Shown in pieces: positions 16,996 to 24,873 of a DNA stretch of 38,063 nt. The stretch is taken from the NCBI GenBank assembly GCA_023522315.1, contig JAHCSU010000523.1, positions 1 to 38,063 on the forward strand. Direction: 5' to 3'. A program made the translations under genes and the position numbers. Within the stretch, counting starts at the first letter, position 1. Each line of letters opens with the position of its first letter. Below the pieces are notes generated by a model. It ran no database searches and was not told the origin of the DNA. It worked only from the letters and a program-made list of their open reading frames with translations. This stretch comes from Nostoc sp. CCCryo 231-06 (lineage in GTDB: Bacteria; Cyanobacteriota; Cyanobacteriia; Cyanobacteriales; Nostocaceae).

Positions 16996-17562
16996 TCAGG
17001 ACTGTAATATTGCACTTTCTGTGACAGACTTGTTGCTGGTGGTTTGTATTGGCAGCAAGTTCACTCTTCTGGCAACAATCTCCAGTAATTGGTAGAGAAT
17101 ACGTCCTAACTGGAAGTTCTGATATAAGATGACAGTGGCGTTGAGCGTACCTAGCGCAATTGTGAATTTTGCTACTTCTGGCATTCCCAGAATGATCGCT
17201 ATAATTGTGAACAGACAATAGCCAACCATAGCCATAATGGCTAACTGTGACATTCTCAGGGTACACCGCACCCGCAAAACTCTTTTGTTACCTCCATGAT
17301 TTTCGGTACATACTTTAAGCTGAACTTTTGACCAAATCCCCTGGTAAATCTCTAAATCCCAGTCGCTCCAGCCTTGATCCATTGCAATGAAATACTTGGA
17401 AGGCAGGAGTAAATCCATTACCTTTTGCAGCAGGTTCTCCTTCTCCATTCCTGTTTCTGTCCAATAGGACAACTCATAGGCGCGATCGCGCCAGGAAATA
17501 TTTACTCTGCTGGCTGGCGAATCAAACTTAATTAAATCTGCTTGAGTTAGTGTTTGAGTCAT
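16996..17562 (-). CDS. unknown membrane protein of the glycan locus
   Basis: The 188-residue protein has a soluble N-terminal part of about 105 residues (WRDRAYELSYWTETGMEKEN, IAMDQGWSDWDLEIYQGIW). Two closely spaced hydrophobic helices follow (about 108-128, LAIMAMVGYCLFTIIAIILG; about 132-152, FTIALGTLNATVILYQN). The C-terminal tail is polar. The aromatic-rich N-terminal half and helix pair do not match a family I can name. It sits between the GH-GT2 fusion gene (24 bp away) and the first ABC exporter (about 58 bp), all on one strand, so it may help the exporter or synthase at the inner membrane. No catalytic motif is visible. Confidence 0.75.
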   Translation of the reverse strand: MTQTLTQADLIKFDSPASRVNISWRDRAYELSYWTETGMEKENLLQKVMDLLLPSKYFIAMDQGWSDWDLEIYQGIWSKVQLKVCTENHGGNKRVLRVRCTLRMSQLAIMAMVGYCLFTIIAIILGMPEVAKFTIALGTLNATVILYQNFQLGRILYQLLEIVARRVNLLPIQTTSNKSVTESAILQS

Positions 17563-17586
17563 TTTTTTAGATGCTTCTATTTTTCT

Positions 17587-19650
17587 TTACAGCTCATCAA
17601 ACTTTATCGGCTCCGTTTTATTAAGTTCCTTGATGCGCCATTTATATCGCTCTATACTACGTACAATCGGCCCCAGGTAAATCAGTAGCGCCACAAGCAA
17701 CCGTGCCCTTCTTTTGAGAAAACGAGAGTCAATTCGCGCTTGTATAGCACCAACTACACACCAGCTAAAAGAGATGAGGAACATTGCTGCACCCAACCAC
17801 GGCCGATCCCCAGACAAAAGCGCGGACACAAATAGGATAAAAGCTGCTACATTCCACTCTAGTGTGAGGGGGAGGTAAGAGATCAGAGAGGAGGAAGGTT
17901 CGTACAAGGTTTGAAACAGACCACGACCAAACACCCCAGAGTAGATAATTGGTTGACCAATACGAACAAATGTAGATAAATCTCCGTAGATTCTCCCCAA
18001 CCAAGAGGGCTGCCCTAGAAGGTTAAAGCGGTAGGGATGCTGAAAATAAACGAGTGCTTCTGCTTTGCCATAGCCTTGCTGCTGTTTGAGATAGGCAGCT
18101 ACTGTGTTACGCCGAAAGTGCCATACTATTGCCGTTGGGCTAAAACCAATGGTGTAACCTTTATCTTGTAGTCGCCAGCAGATATCGACATCATCCCCAG
18201 CAGTCCGAAATATCGGATTGAAGCCGTTAATTTCTTCTAGAACTTCCCGACGAAAAGCCATGTTGCAGCCAGCAATATGTTCGGCTACCTCATCACTCAA
18301 AAGTATGTGGGTAGGTACGCCGGGAGAAACCGCAACACAGGCGGGAACAAGAGAGTCCTCCGGGGGAGATAAGTTTGGCCCGCCTACGGCAGCTACACCA
18401 GAGGAAAGAAACTTGGCGACCAGATAGGTGAGCCAGTCTGGATCTACCATACAATCAGAATCTGTATAGGCGACAATCTCGCCAGTTGCGGCGGTCATTC
18501 CAACGTTGCGGGCGGCGCTTAATCCCTTGTTTTCTTGGTTAATTAGGCGTACATAGTCGTAACGCTGAGTAATTTCGAGAGTGCGATCGCGCGATCCATC
18601 ATTAACTACAATTACTTCATAGTTGGGATAGTTGAGTTCTTTGAGAGAAGCTAGACAAATATCCATCATGCGTTCAGCGTTGTAAGCGCAGACAACCACT
18701 GAGACTTTGGGATACTCAGGTAACACTGGCGGCAGAGGCGCTGTGTAATATTGCTGAACTGTCTGGAAAGCTGGCTTTTTGAGCCGTTCGGCATCAACTA
18801 AACCAAAAGCCCAGTCCTGTATGGCATATCCACCAGTAAACCATTCATCTGTCCAAGAAAAGATGATCGTTCCTGCTGCTCCCATCTCAAAACTAGATGA
18901 CAGCTTTTGAGAAAGAATTTCGGCTTGGACTTGGGTTCCTTCACCCATCGAGTCAACGCCAAACTCACTCAGTACTAGAGGTTTATCCTCAGCAAGGTTA
19001 TGAAGCCGAGAGAGGTAGCGGCGAAAATCTTGTTCCCGATGCAGGTAAACGTTAAAGCATGAGAAATCAGTAAAGTCAATATTTAAATACTCAGTGCAAG
19101 GATAATTCGCATAGCTTACTAAACCTTCGGGATCACTGGATTTTGCTACCGCCATTAACTCTTTGATAAAAGCCCGAACCGGTTTTGCTCCATGCCATCG
19201 GACAATATCTGGAGGAATCTCATTGCCCACTAAATAGGCAAAGGTGGCGGGATGATCCCGGCAAACTTTAACTCCTTGAGCAATGCAGTTACGGATTTCT
19301 GCTTTCACAGCAGAAGAGTCGAGGAAGGCGATATGCTGAGACCAAGGTATACCAATTAACAGCCTAAGACCATAGATTGCAGCTAAATCCAAAAGCCAAT
19401 CAGGTGGAACAGTATAGGTACGCAGACAGTTAGCACCCATTTCTGCAATCATGGCGAAATCTTTTTCCACAACTGATTTTTCTGGAAAAGACTCACCGTG
19501 GCTACCGATGGAGAAAGGGCCGTAACTAACTCCTTTAAGAAAAAACTTTTTATCTCTAATAAAGAAAAACTTACCTTTTACTGTGACTACCTCGCCTTTT
19601 GCAAGTGGTTCAGCACAGAAACCAGAAGGTGTTGAAGTCAAGTTGAGCAA
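17587..19650 (-). CDS. fusion of glycoside-hydrolase-like TIM barrel and membrane GT2 glycosyltransferase
   Basis: Residues 20-305 of this 687-residue protein read as a GH2/GH5-type clan A barrel: FFLKGVSYGPFSIGSHGESF, MGANCLRTYTVPPDWLLDLA, the acid/base pair Asn143-Glu144 in LVGNEIPPD, the candidate nucleophile Glu229 in VLSEFGVDS, and IIFSWTDEWFTGG. Residues 314-540 are a GT2 domain: VSVVVCAYNAERMMDICLAS, VIVVNDGSRDRT, NKGLSAARNVGMTAATG, AYTDSDCMVDPDWL (DxD 397-399) and the acceptor motif TAGDDVDICWRLQDKGY. Hydrophobic helices occupy about 590-665. One protein could both build and trim or transfer a beta-glycan at the membrane. It heads the minus-strand locus, so the promoter is probably in 19651-19800. 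Both active sites look intact. Confidence 0.88.
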   Translation of the reverse strand: MLNLTSTPSGFCAEPLAKGEVVTVKGKFFFIRDKKFFLKGVSYGPFSIGSHGESFPEKSVVEKDFAMIAEMGANCLRTYTVPPDWLLDLAAIYGLRLLIGIPWSQHIAFLDSSAVKAEIRNCIAQGVKVCRDHPATFAYLVGNEIPPDIVRWHGAKPVRAFIKELMAVAKSSDPEGLVSYANYPCTEYLNIDFTDFSCFNVYLHREQDFRRYLSRLHNLAEDKPLVLSEFGVDSMGEGTQVQAEILSQKLSSSFEMGAAGTIIFSWTDEWFTGGYAIQDWAFGLVDAERLKKPAFQTVQQYYTAPLPPVLPEYPKVSVVVCAYNAERMMDICLASLKELNYPNYEVIVVNDGSRDRTLEITQRYDYVRLINQENKGLSAARNVGMTAATGEIVAYTDSDCMVDPDWLTYLVAKFLSSGVAAVGGPNLSPPEDSLVPACVAVSPGVPTHILLSDEVAEHIAGCNMAFRREVLEEINGFNPIFRTAGDDVDICWRLQDKGYTIGFSPTAIVWHFRRNTVAAYLKQQQGYGKAEALVYFQHPYRFNLLGQPSWLGRIYGDLSTFVRIGQPIIYSGVFGRGLFQTLYEPSSSLISYLPLTLEWNVAAFILFVSALLSGDRPWLGAAMFLISFSWCVVGAIQARIDSRFLKRRARLLVALLIYLGPIVRSIERYKWRIKELNKTEPIKFDEL

Positions 19651-20021
19651 ATTACCCCCGACAATTTACTGCAAATTTATTTCTTTTTTGCTGAAACGCT
19701 AGCTGAGTTTACTTAAAAGATAAACACACAAGAAACACAGGTATACCTATATCATTAACGCATCCGCAGAATATTGCGTTAATAGCACCACAACCGCTAT
19801 CAATTAACAATATTGTAATGTTTAAACTGTCTCAGGAGTGCGTTTGCAATCATGTTTACGGAAATGTATAAGTTGACGTATACGTAACCGTTGACGGGTG
19901 AAATTTAGGCTACCATCTGATGCTATATATACTAACTTTAAAAGGGGTAGTTCTAAAAATGTTGCTACTGTGGTTTATCGCCAAATCAAGGGTTTAAGAC
20001 CCCAATCAAAATACGTAGTAT

Positions 20022-20057
20022 CAGTTGAGTTGGGGTTTAAATCCCCGACTCCAACTG
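20022..20057. repeat. interspersed palindromic hairpin
   Basis: Outer arms CAGTTG/CAACTG and inner arms AGTTGGGG/CCCCGACT pair with one bulged C at 20051 around a TTTAAAT loop. It lies 88 bp past the NACHT stop codon in the direction of that gene's transcription, so it could also end its transcript, though no T-run follows. The style is that of cyanobacterial intergenic palindromes. Confidence 0.6.
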
Positions 20058-20099
20058 TCTAAAATGTTTGAAGTAATGAGTAATAAGTAATGGGTATTT

Positions 20100-20134
20100 A
20101 CTCATTACTCATTACTCATTACTCATTACTCATT
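20100..20134 (+). repeat. heptamer tandem repeat, (ACTCATT)x5
   Basis: Five perfect copies of ACTCATT in a row, with an imperfect inverted version (AATGAGTAATAAGTAAT) just before it at 20075-20091, so the whole block can fold on itself. Seven-base tandem repeats like this are known in heterocyst-forming cyanobacteria (STRR). Confidence 0.9.
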
Positions 20135-20144
20135 TATAAACCTG

Positions 20145-22496
20145 TTATATGCTGCTATATGTCATCAATCTTTTAGGGGTAGGTAACAATAAAGTTGCCA
20201 AAATACTCTCTATTACAGTGGGAGTTATTTTACAAGTACTATTAAGACAAGCTACTAATAACTGGTTAGCAGTGTAGTACTGTTTGAGTATTTCTTTGTG
20301 CTGCTCACTGAACTGCCATTGATGACCAATATTGCGACACCGAACTATCACCAACCTCAATTCATTAGCCCAAATCTGACCGTTAGCATTCCACCATTCT
20401 TTTAACTTTTCTCTGCCTTGAACTGGAGTCGGTAACTGCTCTTTGAGTTTTTGCAAAGAACTCTGTAACTCAGAGTTACAGGCAAGAGTTCGGTCATCAG
20501 GGAGAGCAAAGCTTAAAGCCAAAACTCGATCCAAAGACGGTTCATAAGGCAGGGCAATGCTTAACTGAAGCGCACACTGAAGAGCTATATCTAGAGCTAA
20601 ATCAGGAGTAAGACTACTAGTAAGCCTGAGATCGATACCAAGGGAAAAAGGCAAGTCATTAGTTAAGTTCAGGTTGTCGAGAAGTTCTAGTGTCAAATAA
20701 AAGGCACGAATAGCCACTCTTTTATGGGTAGACTGAACTGAAAGGGACTTATGGTTAACCCAGTTCAAGAACTTTTGCAATTGCTTATCAAAGGCGACAA
20801 GCTGATCAATCTCTTGCTGCATGAATTGCAACAGACAAGTGGGATTATCCAACATGCCAGCGGTTAGTAAAAAGATTTTGTGCCAACGTGGTTCAGTCAA
20901 ATGGCTAACTAGCTCAATTAGTTTTTTTTCTAATATTTGTGAATTGGGACTACTAACAATATTTTTAGCTGTTAAATACTCCTGAAAAACTATATGCGAG
21001 AACGAGTAAATTCCCCGTGCCTGCTCTATCAGTAATCCATGTGTTTCAAGCCATTTAAGCACTACTTCAGTGTTGAGTTGCAGTACTTCCGACTCAGTTT
21101 GCTCAGTTTGGTCTATGGGTAAGTTATAAAGGTACTCCTTAATGTATTGTTGGAGATTACTTTGCGTAAAAAAGTAATGACCTTGCTTAAAGGTAATAGC
21201 AGCAATTTGACTCAGCAGTTCAAAGTTTTGAGGTAAAGACAAACGAAGATAAATTTCATTTCGTTTGATGTTGCTCACTTTATCCCAACGATTGAGCAAA
21301 ATGTCCAATCCTTGCTTGTAAAGTTCGACCTTTCTAACTGGAAAGTCTGAGCGGCCTTGGAATACACAACAAACCAGGTTAAGCAAAAGTGGTCTTACGG
21401 CTAGTTCTCGAATTTGTTTATTCTCCAACAACTGTAATTTTTGCACGAACTGACAAGTTAAGTCTTTTCCTTTTTCTAGGGAATTATTGCTAACATTAAT
21501 AAACCAGCTTCGGACAAAAGCCTCGATTTGGGAAGAGTCAAAATCAGCAATTTCAACATCGCTAAATTCCTCAAACCGATACTGTTGGTAACCGATCCGA
21601 CATGTAATAATAAACTGGTTTTTGTAATATTTTTCAGTAAAAATCGCAATTTTACTGATTATTTGGTAGTTATCATCTTCTGGAATTTCATCTAAACCAT
21701 CTAGCATAACTAACATTTTGCCGTCAACTAATAATGTTTGGATTTCTTGATCTGAAGCACCGCAGTCGGCAAGTTCTTGACTAATATAGCTCAATAAACT
21801 GTAACTTCCTGTTTCTCTAGCATCCTCAGCAAAATTTCTTAAACGAATAAAAATAGGTATCCGATCTGATAGTAATTTGCCTTTATTGCATTGGATTGCA
21901 ATATACTTTAAAAATGTGGTTTTCCCAGACCCTGGTTTACCTAGTACCATTAGTTTGGAATAGGTGATAACTGCTTGTATTGCAGAGACTCGTTCTTGAT
22001 AAAGTTGATTAAAATCAAAACAGTCGAACTTTTCTAAAATAGACTCTTGTAGATCGAGGATATCTAACCATCTTCGACTTGTAATATTATTCAGAATATT
22101 GGTTTCGACATAAATTTCTTCTAGTTGAATTGGTTGAGGAATATCTAACAACCGCGTAGTGGCACATTGGGATTGAATCTTATCACTTCGACGCGATCGC
22201 AACATTTGCACCAAGCTTTCGACATCTTGGCAATTTTCCCATGTCTGGTTGTTTTCTGTCAGTAGCCTCTGATCAGGTAGTTGAGCAATGTCTTGCCAAT
22301 CTAAACCGAGTTGAAAGCAAATCTCCATAAAGTTCTGACGCTCAATCGGCTTGCCTGTAAAAAATTTCCAGATTGACTGGCGAGTCTCAAGCCCTACCTC
22401 ACTAGCTAAATATTCTTGCGTCCATTCCCTGACTTTGAAAGCCCTTTTTGCTTTCTCAATACCTATAGTAGATGCTTTCAACGAACGTCGTGCCAT
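20145..22496 (-). CDS. NACHT-family STAND NTPase with N-terminal HTH-like region
   Basis: This 783-residue protein carries a NACHT NTPase: Walker A GKPGSGKTT (186-194), Walker B LVMLDGLDEIP (262-272) with the small/acidic residues typical of NACHT, and sensor Arg in FIITCR (295-300). Winged-helix and helical parts follow to about residue 560. Residues 20-70 (WTQEYLASEVGLETRQSIWK, FFTGKP, LGLDWQDIA) resemble a helix-turn-helix or death-fold-like N-terminal module common in cyanobacterial NACHT proteins. The C-terminal 220 residues include a Leu/Asp-rich stretch (about 625-680) but no LRR, WD40 or TPR repeat I can confirm. Some bacterial NACHT proteins give phage resistance, which makes this a candidate defence gene. 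No obvious effector partner lies next to it, and long AT-rich spacers flank it. Confidence 0.88.
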   Translation of the reverse strand: MARRSLKASTIGIEKAKRAFKVREWTQEYLASEVGLETRQSIWKFFTGKPIERQNFMEICFQLGLDWQDIAQLPDQRLLTENNQTWENCQDVESLVQMLRSRRSDKIQSQCATTRLLDIPQPIQLEEIYVETNILNNITSRRWLDILDLQESILEKFDCFDFNQLYQERVSAIQAVITYSKLMVLGKPGSGKTTFLKYIAIQCNKGKLLSDRIPIFIRLRNFAEDARETGSYSLLSYISQELADCGASDQEIQTLLVDGKMLVMLDGLDEIPEDDNYQIISKIAIFTEKYYKNQFIITCRIGYQQYRFEEFSDVEIADFDSSQIEAFVRSWFINVSNNSLEKGKDLTCQFVQKLQLLENKQIRELAVRPLLLNLVCCVFQGRSDFPVRKVELYKQGLDILLNRWDKVSNIKRNEIYLRLSLPQNFELLSQIAAITFKQGHYFFTQSNLQQYIKEYLYNLPIDQTEQTESEVLQLNTEVVLKWLETHGLLIEQARGIYSFSHIVFQEYLTAKNIVSSPNSQILEKKLIELVSHLTEPRWHKIFLLTAGMLDNPTCLLQFMQQEIDQLVAFDKQLQKFLNWVNHKSLSVQSTHKRVAIRAFYLTLELLDNLNLTNDLPFSLGIDLRLTSSLTPDLALDIALQCALQLSIALPYEPSLDRVLALSFALPDDRTLACNSELQSSLQKLKEQLPTPVQGREKLKEWWNANGQIWANELRLVIVRCRNIGHQWQFSEQHKEILKQYYTANQLLVACLNSTCKITPTVIESILATLLLPTPKRLMTYSSI

Positions 22497-23222
22497 AGAA
22501 CAGTTTTGAATCTCCAGTTATTAACTTACGTGAAGTATTAAATAAATTAACGATTAATTATTAATTTATACTCGTGTTATATGTTACTTCAAAGTTTGAG
22601 TTTAATAAACTTTTTTTTAATAGCTAAAAAAATCCAATAGCTGAAACAATAGTGTAGTTAACGTAATTAATGTAGTAGAATTAATGTTTATCAAGATTAG
22701 TTTTTGAGTAATATTTAAAGATAACTAATTTAGAATGGTGGTTTCCTCCTCCTTATGGCTTAATTTTTTATCAAAAAAGAATGGCTTTTAGCTTTTTGTT
22801 ATTTTAAATACTATTAAATGTGGGAAAAGTAGGAAAAGTAGGAAAAGTAGGATAAACAGGATAAATAGACAAATTAAAGTAAAGTCAGCTGATAAGCTAA
22901 TCGGCATTCGAGTTGCATAATTAGGGCGCTCATGTTGCCCACCCCACAAGATATTGAGAAAATTTAATATGCAAATTAAATGTGTTTTAGCTTATAACTT
23001 ATACATGAAGTCATACGTTCTCCTGAACGCGATCGCAAACAGACTTATTACACACTGGTATTTATATAAGGAATTGTGCTAGTACCACAACATAACGCAC
23101 AGTTAAAAACAGTCTTGTAAGCGGTTCTTCGTGCGAGGTAGCTCGTTTTGAGGAAATGGTTTTGTAGTAAATTAACAAAGGTTTTTTACAAAACCAAGCT
23201 CTACCTATCAGGTTTGACATCT
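22497..23222. other. 726-bp AT-rich divergent spacer
   Basis: The stretch lies between the divergent NACHT gene and the sugar operon and should hold both promoters. It contains A/T runs (for example 22611-22634), a 9-bp tandem repeat (22823-22867), a GCGATCGC octamer near 23029, and a short frame that could extend the epimerase upstream from a TTG at 23148. No protein-coding gene is convincing. A small hairpin CGAG-GTAG-CTCG is near 23134-23146. Confidence 0.6.
22823..22867 (+). repeat. 9-bp direct tandem repeat (5 units)
   Basis: Three perfect GGAAAAGTA units (22823-22849) are followed by the variants GGATAAACA and GGATAAATA. The repeat lies about 330 bp upstream of the NACHT start and 360 bp upstream of the epimerase start. 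It may be a protein-binding array or replication slippage. Confidence 0.85.
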
Positions 23223-24296
23223 ATGAAAATACTGGTAACTGGAACTGAAGGCTATATCGGTTCTTTATTAGCCCCAATCTTGATGCAACACGGTCATGAT
23301 GTTATTGGAGTTGACACAGGATTCTATAAAGTTGGTTGGCTATACAACGGTACCGAACTCACAGCCAAAACTTTTAATAAAGATATCCGCCACATTACAG
23401 TTGAAGATTTGCAAGGTGTTGAGGCAGTCATTCATTTAGCTGAACTCTCCAACGATCCCGCTGGGCAGTTACGTCCTGATGTGACTTATGAAATTAACCA
23501 TCAAGGCTCAGTTCAACTTGCTCAACTAGCTAAAACAGCCGGTGTGCGTCGCTTTGTCTATACGTCTTCGTGCAGTGTCTATGGCGTTGGTACTGATGAC
23601 TACGTTACGGAAGAGTCTCCTGTCAACCCCCAAACGGCCTATGCTGAATGTAAAACCTTGGTAGAGCGAGATGTCAAGTTATTAGCTGACGATAGTTTCT
23701 CTCCTACCTTTTTGCGTAATGCCACCGCCTACGGCGCATCTCCCAGAATGCGCTTTGATATTGTGTTAAATAACCTGTCTGGGCTGGCATGGACGACTAA
23801 AGAAATCAAGATGACAAGCGACGGTACTCCTTGGCGACCGTTAGTTCATTTGCTAGACATTTGCAAAGCAATTTTATGTACCCTAGAAGCTCCGCGCGAC
23901 ATTATTCACAACCAAATTTTCAATGTGGGTGACACTGCTAGTAACTATAAAGTCAAAGAAATTGCCCAGATAGTAGCTGAAGTTTTTACTGGATGCCAAC
24001 TTTCTTTTGGTGACACTACTGCTGATAACCGCAGCTATCGGGTTTCTTTCGAGAAGATTAACACCAGACTACCGGGATTTAAGTGTGAGTGGAATGCAGT
24101 TAAAGGTACACAGCAATTGTTCGATGTGTTTACTGCTATCGATATGTCAGAATCCACTTTTTTATTTAAAGGGTTCACTCGCTTAAAGCAGCTAGAGTAT
24201 CTGATTCGGACTCAGCAAATAGATCAAAATTTCTTCTGGAATAAGTCATGCTATTCACAGAAACTGCACTCAAAGGTGCATTCGTTATTGACATAG
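23223..24296 (+). CDS. NAD-dependent nucleotide-sugar epimerase/dehydratase (extended SDR)
   Basis: From the ATG at 23223 the protein is 357 residues. It starts with MKILVTGTEGYIG, the GxxGxxG NAD-binding loop (G7, G10, G13). SSCSVYG (115-121) and the catalytic Tyr140-x3-Lys144 (YAECK) complete an extended-SDR active site. The family epimerises, reduces or dehydrates NDP-sugars. An upstream in-frame TTG at 23148 would add 25 residues ahead of the Rossmann strand, so it is less likely the start. The C-terminal tail after FFWNK runs on for 15 residues into the next gene (49-bp overlap), which is unusual. It is the first gene of a six-gene plus-strand sugar operon. Confidence 0.88.
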   Translation: MKILVTGTEGYIGSLLAPILMQHGHDVIGVDTGFYKVGWLYNGTELTAKTFNKDIRHITVEDLQGVEAVIHLAELSNDPAGQLRPDVTYEINHQGSVQLAQLAKTAGVRRFVYTSSCSVYGVGTDDYVTEESPVNPQTAYAECKTLVERDVKLLADDSFSPTFLRNATAYGASPRMRFDIVLNNLSGLAWTTKEIKMTSDGTPWRPLVHLLDICKAILCTLEAPRDIIHNQIFNVGDTASNYKVKEIAQIVAEVFTGCQLSFGDTTADNRSYRVSFEKINTRLPGFKCEWNAVKGTQQLFDVFTAIDMSESTFLFKGFTRLKQLEYLIRTQQIDQNFFWNKSCYSQKLHSKVHSLLT

Positions 24297-24817
24297 AGCA
24301 ACGGCAAGATACTCGTGGCTTCTTTGCTCGTACTTTTTGCGCTCAGGAATTTTTGGCTCACGGTTTAAAGCCAACAGTTGCCCAATGCAATCTCGCTTTC
24401 AACCACAAAAAGGGTACTCTCCGGGGTATGCATTATCAAGTTACTCCGGCAACCGAGGTAAAGTTGGTTCGCTGTACTCATGGCGCTATCTATGATGTGA
24501 TCATCGACCTGCGCCCTGAATCTCCTACATATAAGTTACATGTTGGTGTTGAGCTATCAGCAGAGAACCGTAAAGCTTTATACGTACCTGAAATGTTTGC
24601 TCATGGTTATCAGACGCTAACTGATGCGGCTGAAGTTGTGTATCAAATGAGTGAATTCTATGCGCCAGATTATCAGTGTGGGCTACCCTATAACGATCCA
24701 GCTTTTGGGATTGAATGGCCTTTACCTTTAAGTGAAATTTCTGAGAAAGATACAAGCTGGCCTTTGTTTGAATCTGTTTTAGACTCTAGCCACGCCCAAC
24801 CAGGTATGAGGATGTAA
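24248..24817 (+). CDS. rfbC/rmlC-like: RmlC-like dTDP-4-dehydrosugar 3,5-epimerase
   Basis: The 189-residue cupin protein matches the RmlC family along its length: FVIDIEQRQDTRGFFARTF, QCNLAFNHKKGTLRGMHYQ with catalytic His62, GAIYDVIIDLRPESPTY, and MFAHGYQTLTDAAEVVYQMS with the conserved Tyr132. RmlC-type enzymes epimerise C3 and/or C5 of 4-keto-6-deoxy sugars. Beside a cytidylyltransferase and a C-methyltransferase, its substrate here may be a CDP- or dTDP-linked 4-keto sugar. The start lies inside the upstream gene (49-bp overlap), suggesting translational coupling. Confidence 0.92.
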   Translation: MLFTETALKGAFVIDIEQRQDTRGFFARTFCAQEFLAHGLKPTVAQCNLAFNHKKGTLRGMHYQVTPATEVKLVRCTHGAIYDVIIDLRPESPTYKLHVGVELSAENRKALYVPEMFAHGYQTLTDAAEVVYQMSEFYAPDYQCGLPYNDPAFGIEWPLPLSEISEKDTSWPLFESVLDSSHAQPGMRM

Positions 24818-24873
24818 GGGTTCTCATATACCACTATCAAATTGCATATAACAGTGTGGGAGCTAAAAAATAA

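Larger units (their letters stand above)
19651..20144. other. 494-bp gene-free spacer with repeats
   Basis: No convincing coding frame is present. It contains a 10-bp perfect palindrome ACGTATACGT (19876-19885), a long imperfect hairpin (20022-20057) and a heptamer repeat (20100-20134). The part near 19651 probably holds the promoter of the GH-GT2 gene, but I cannot point to a reliable -10/-35 pair. Confidence 0.6.

Noticed and set aside
19876..19885. ACGTATACGT palindrome as an operator for the GH-GT2 gene
   Set aside because: A single 10-bp palindrome about 226 bp from the start with no known regulator match; could be chance.
20100..20134. Possible CRISPR array
   Set aside because: Units are 7 bp with no spacers; it is a simple tandem repeat. 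No cas genes are in the window.
23134..23146. JUMPstart/ops-like antitermination element before the sugar operon
   Set aside because: Only a 4-bp stem and no clear GGCGGTAG core; RfaH-type control is not expected in cyanobacteria.
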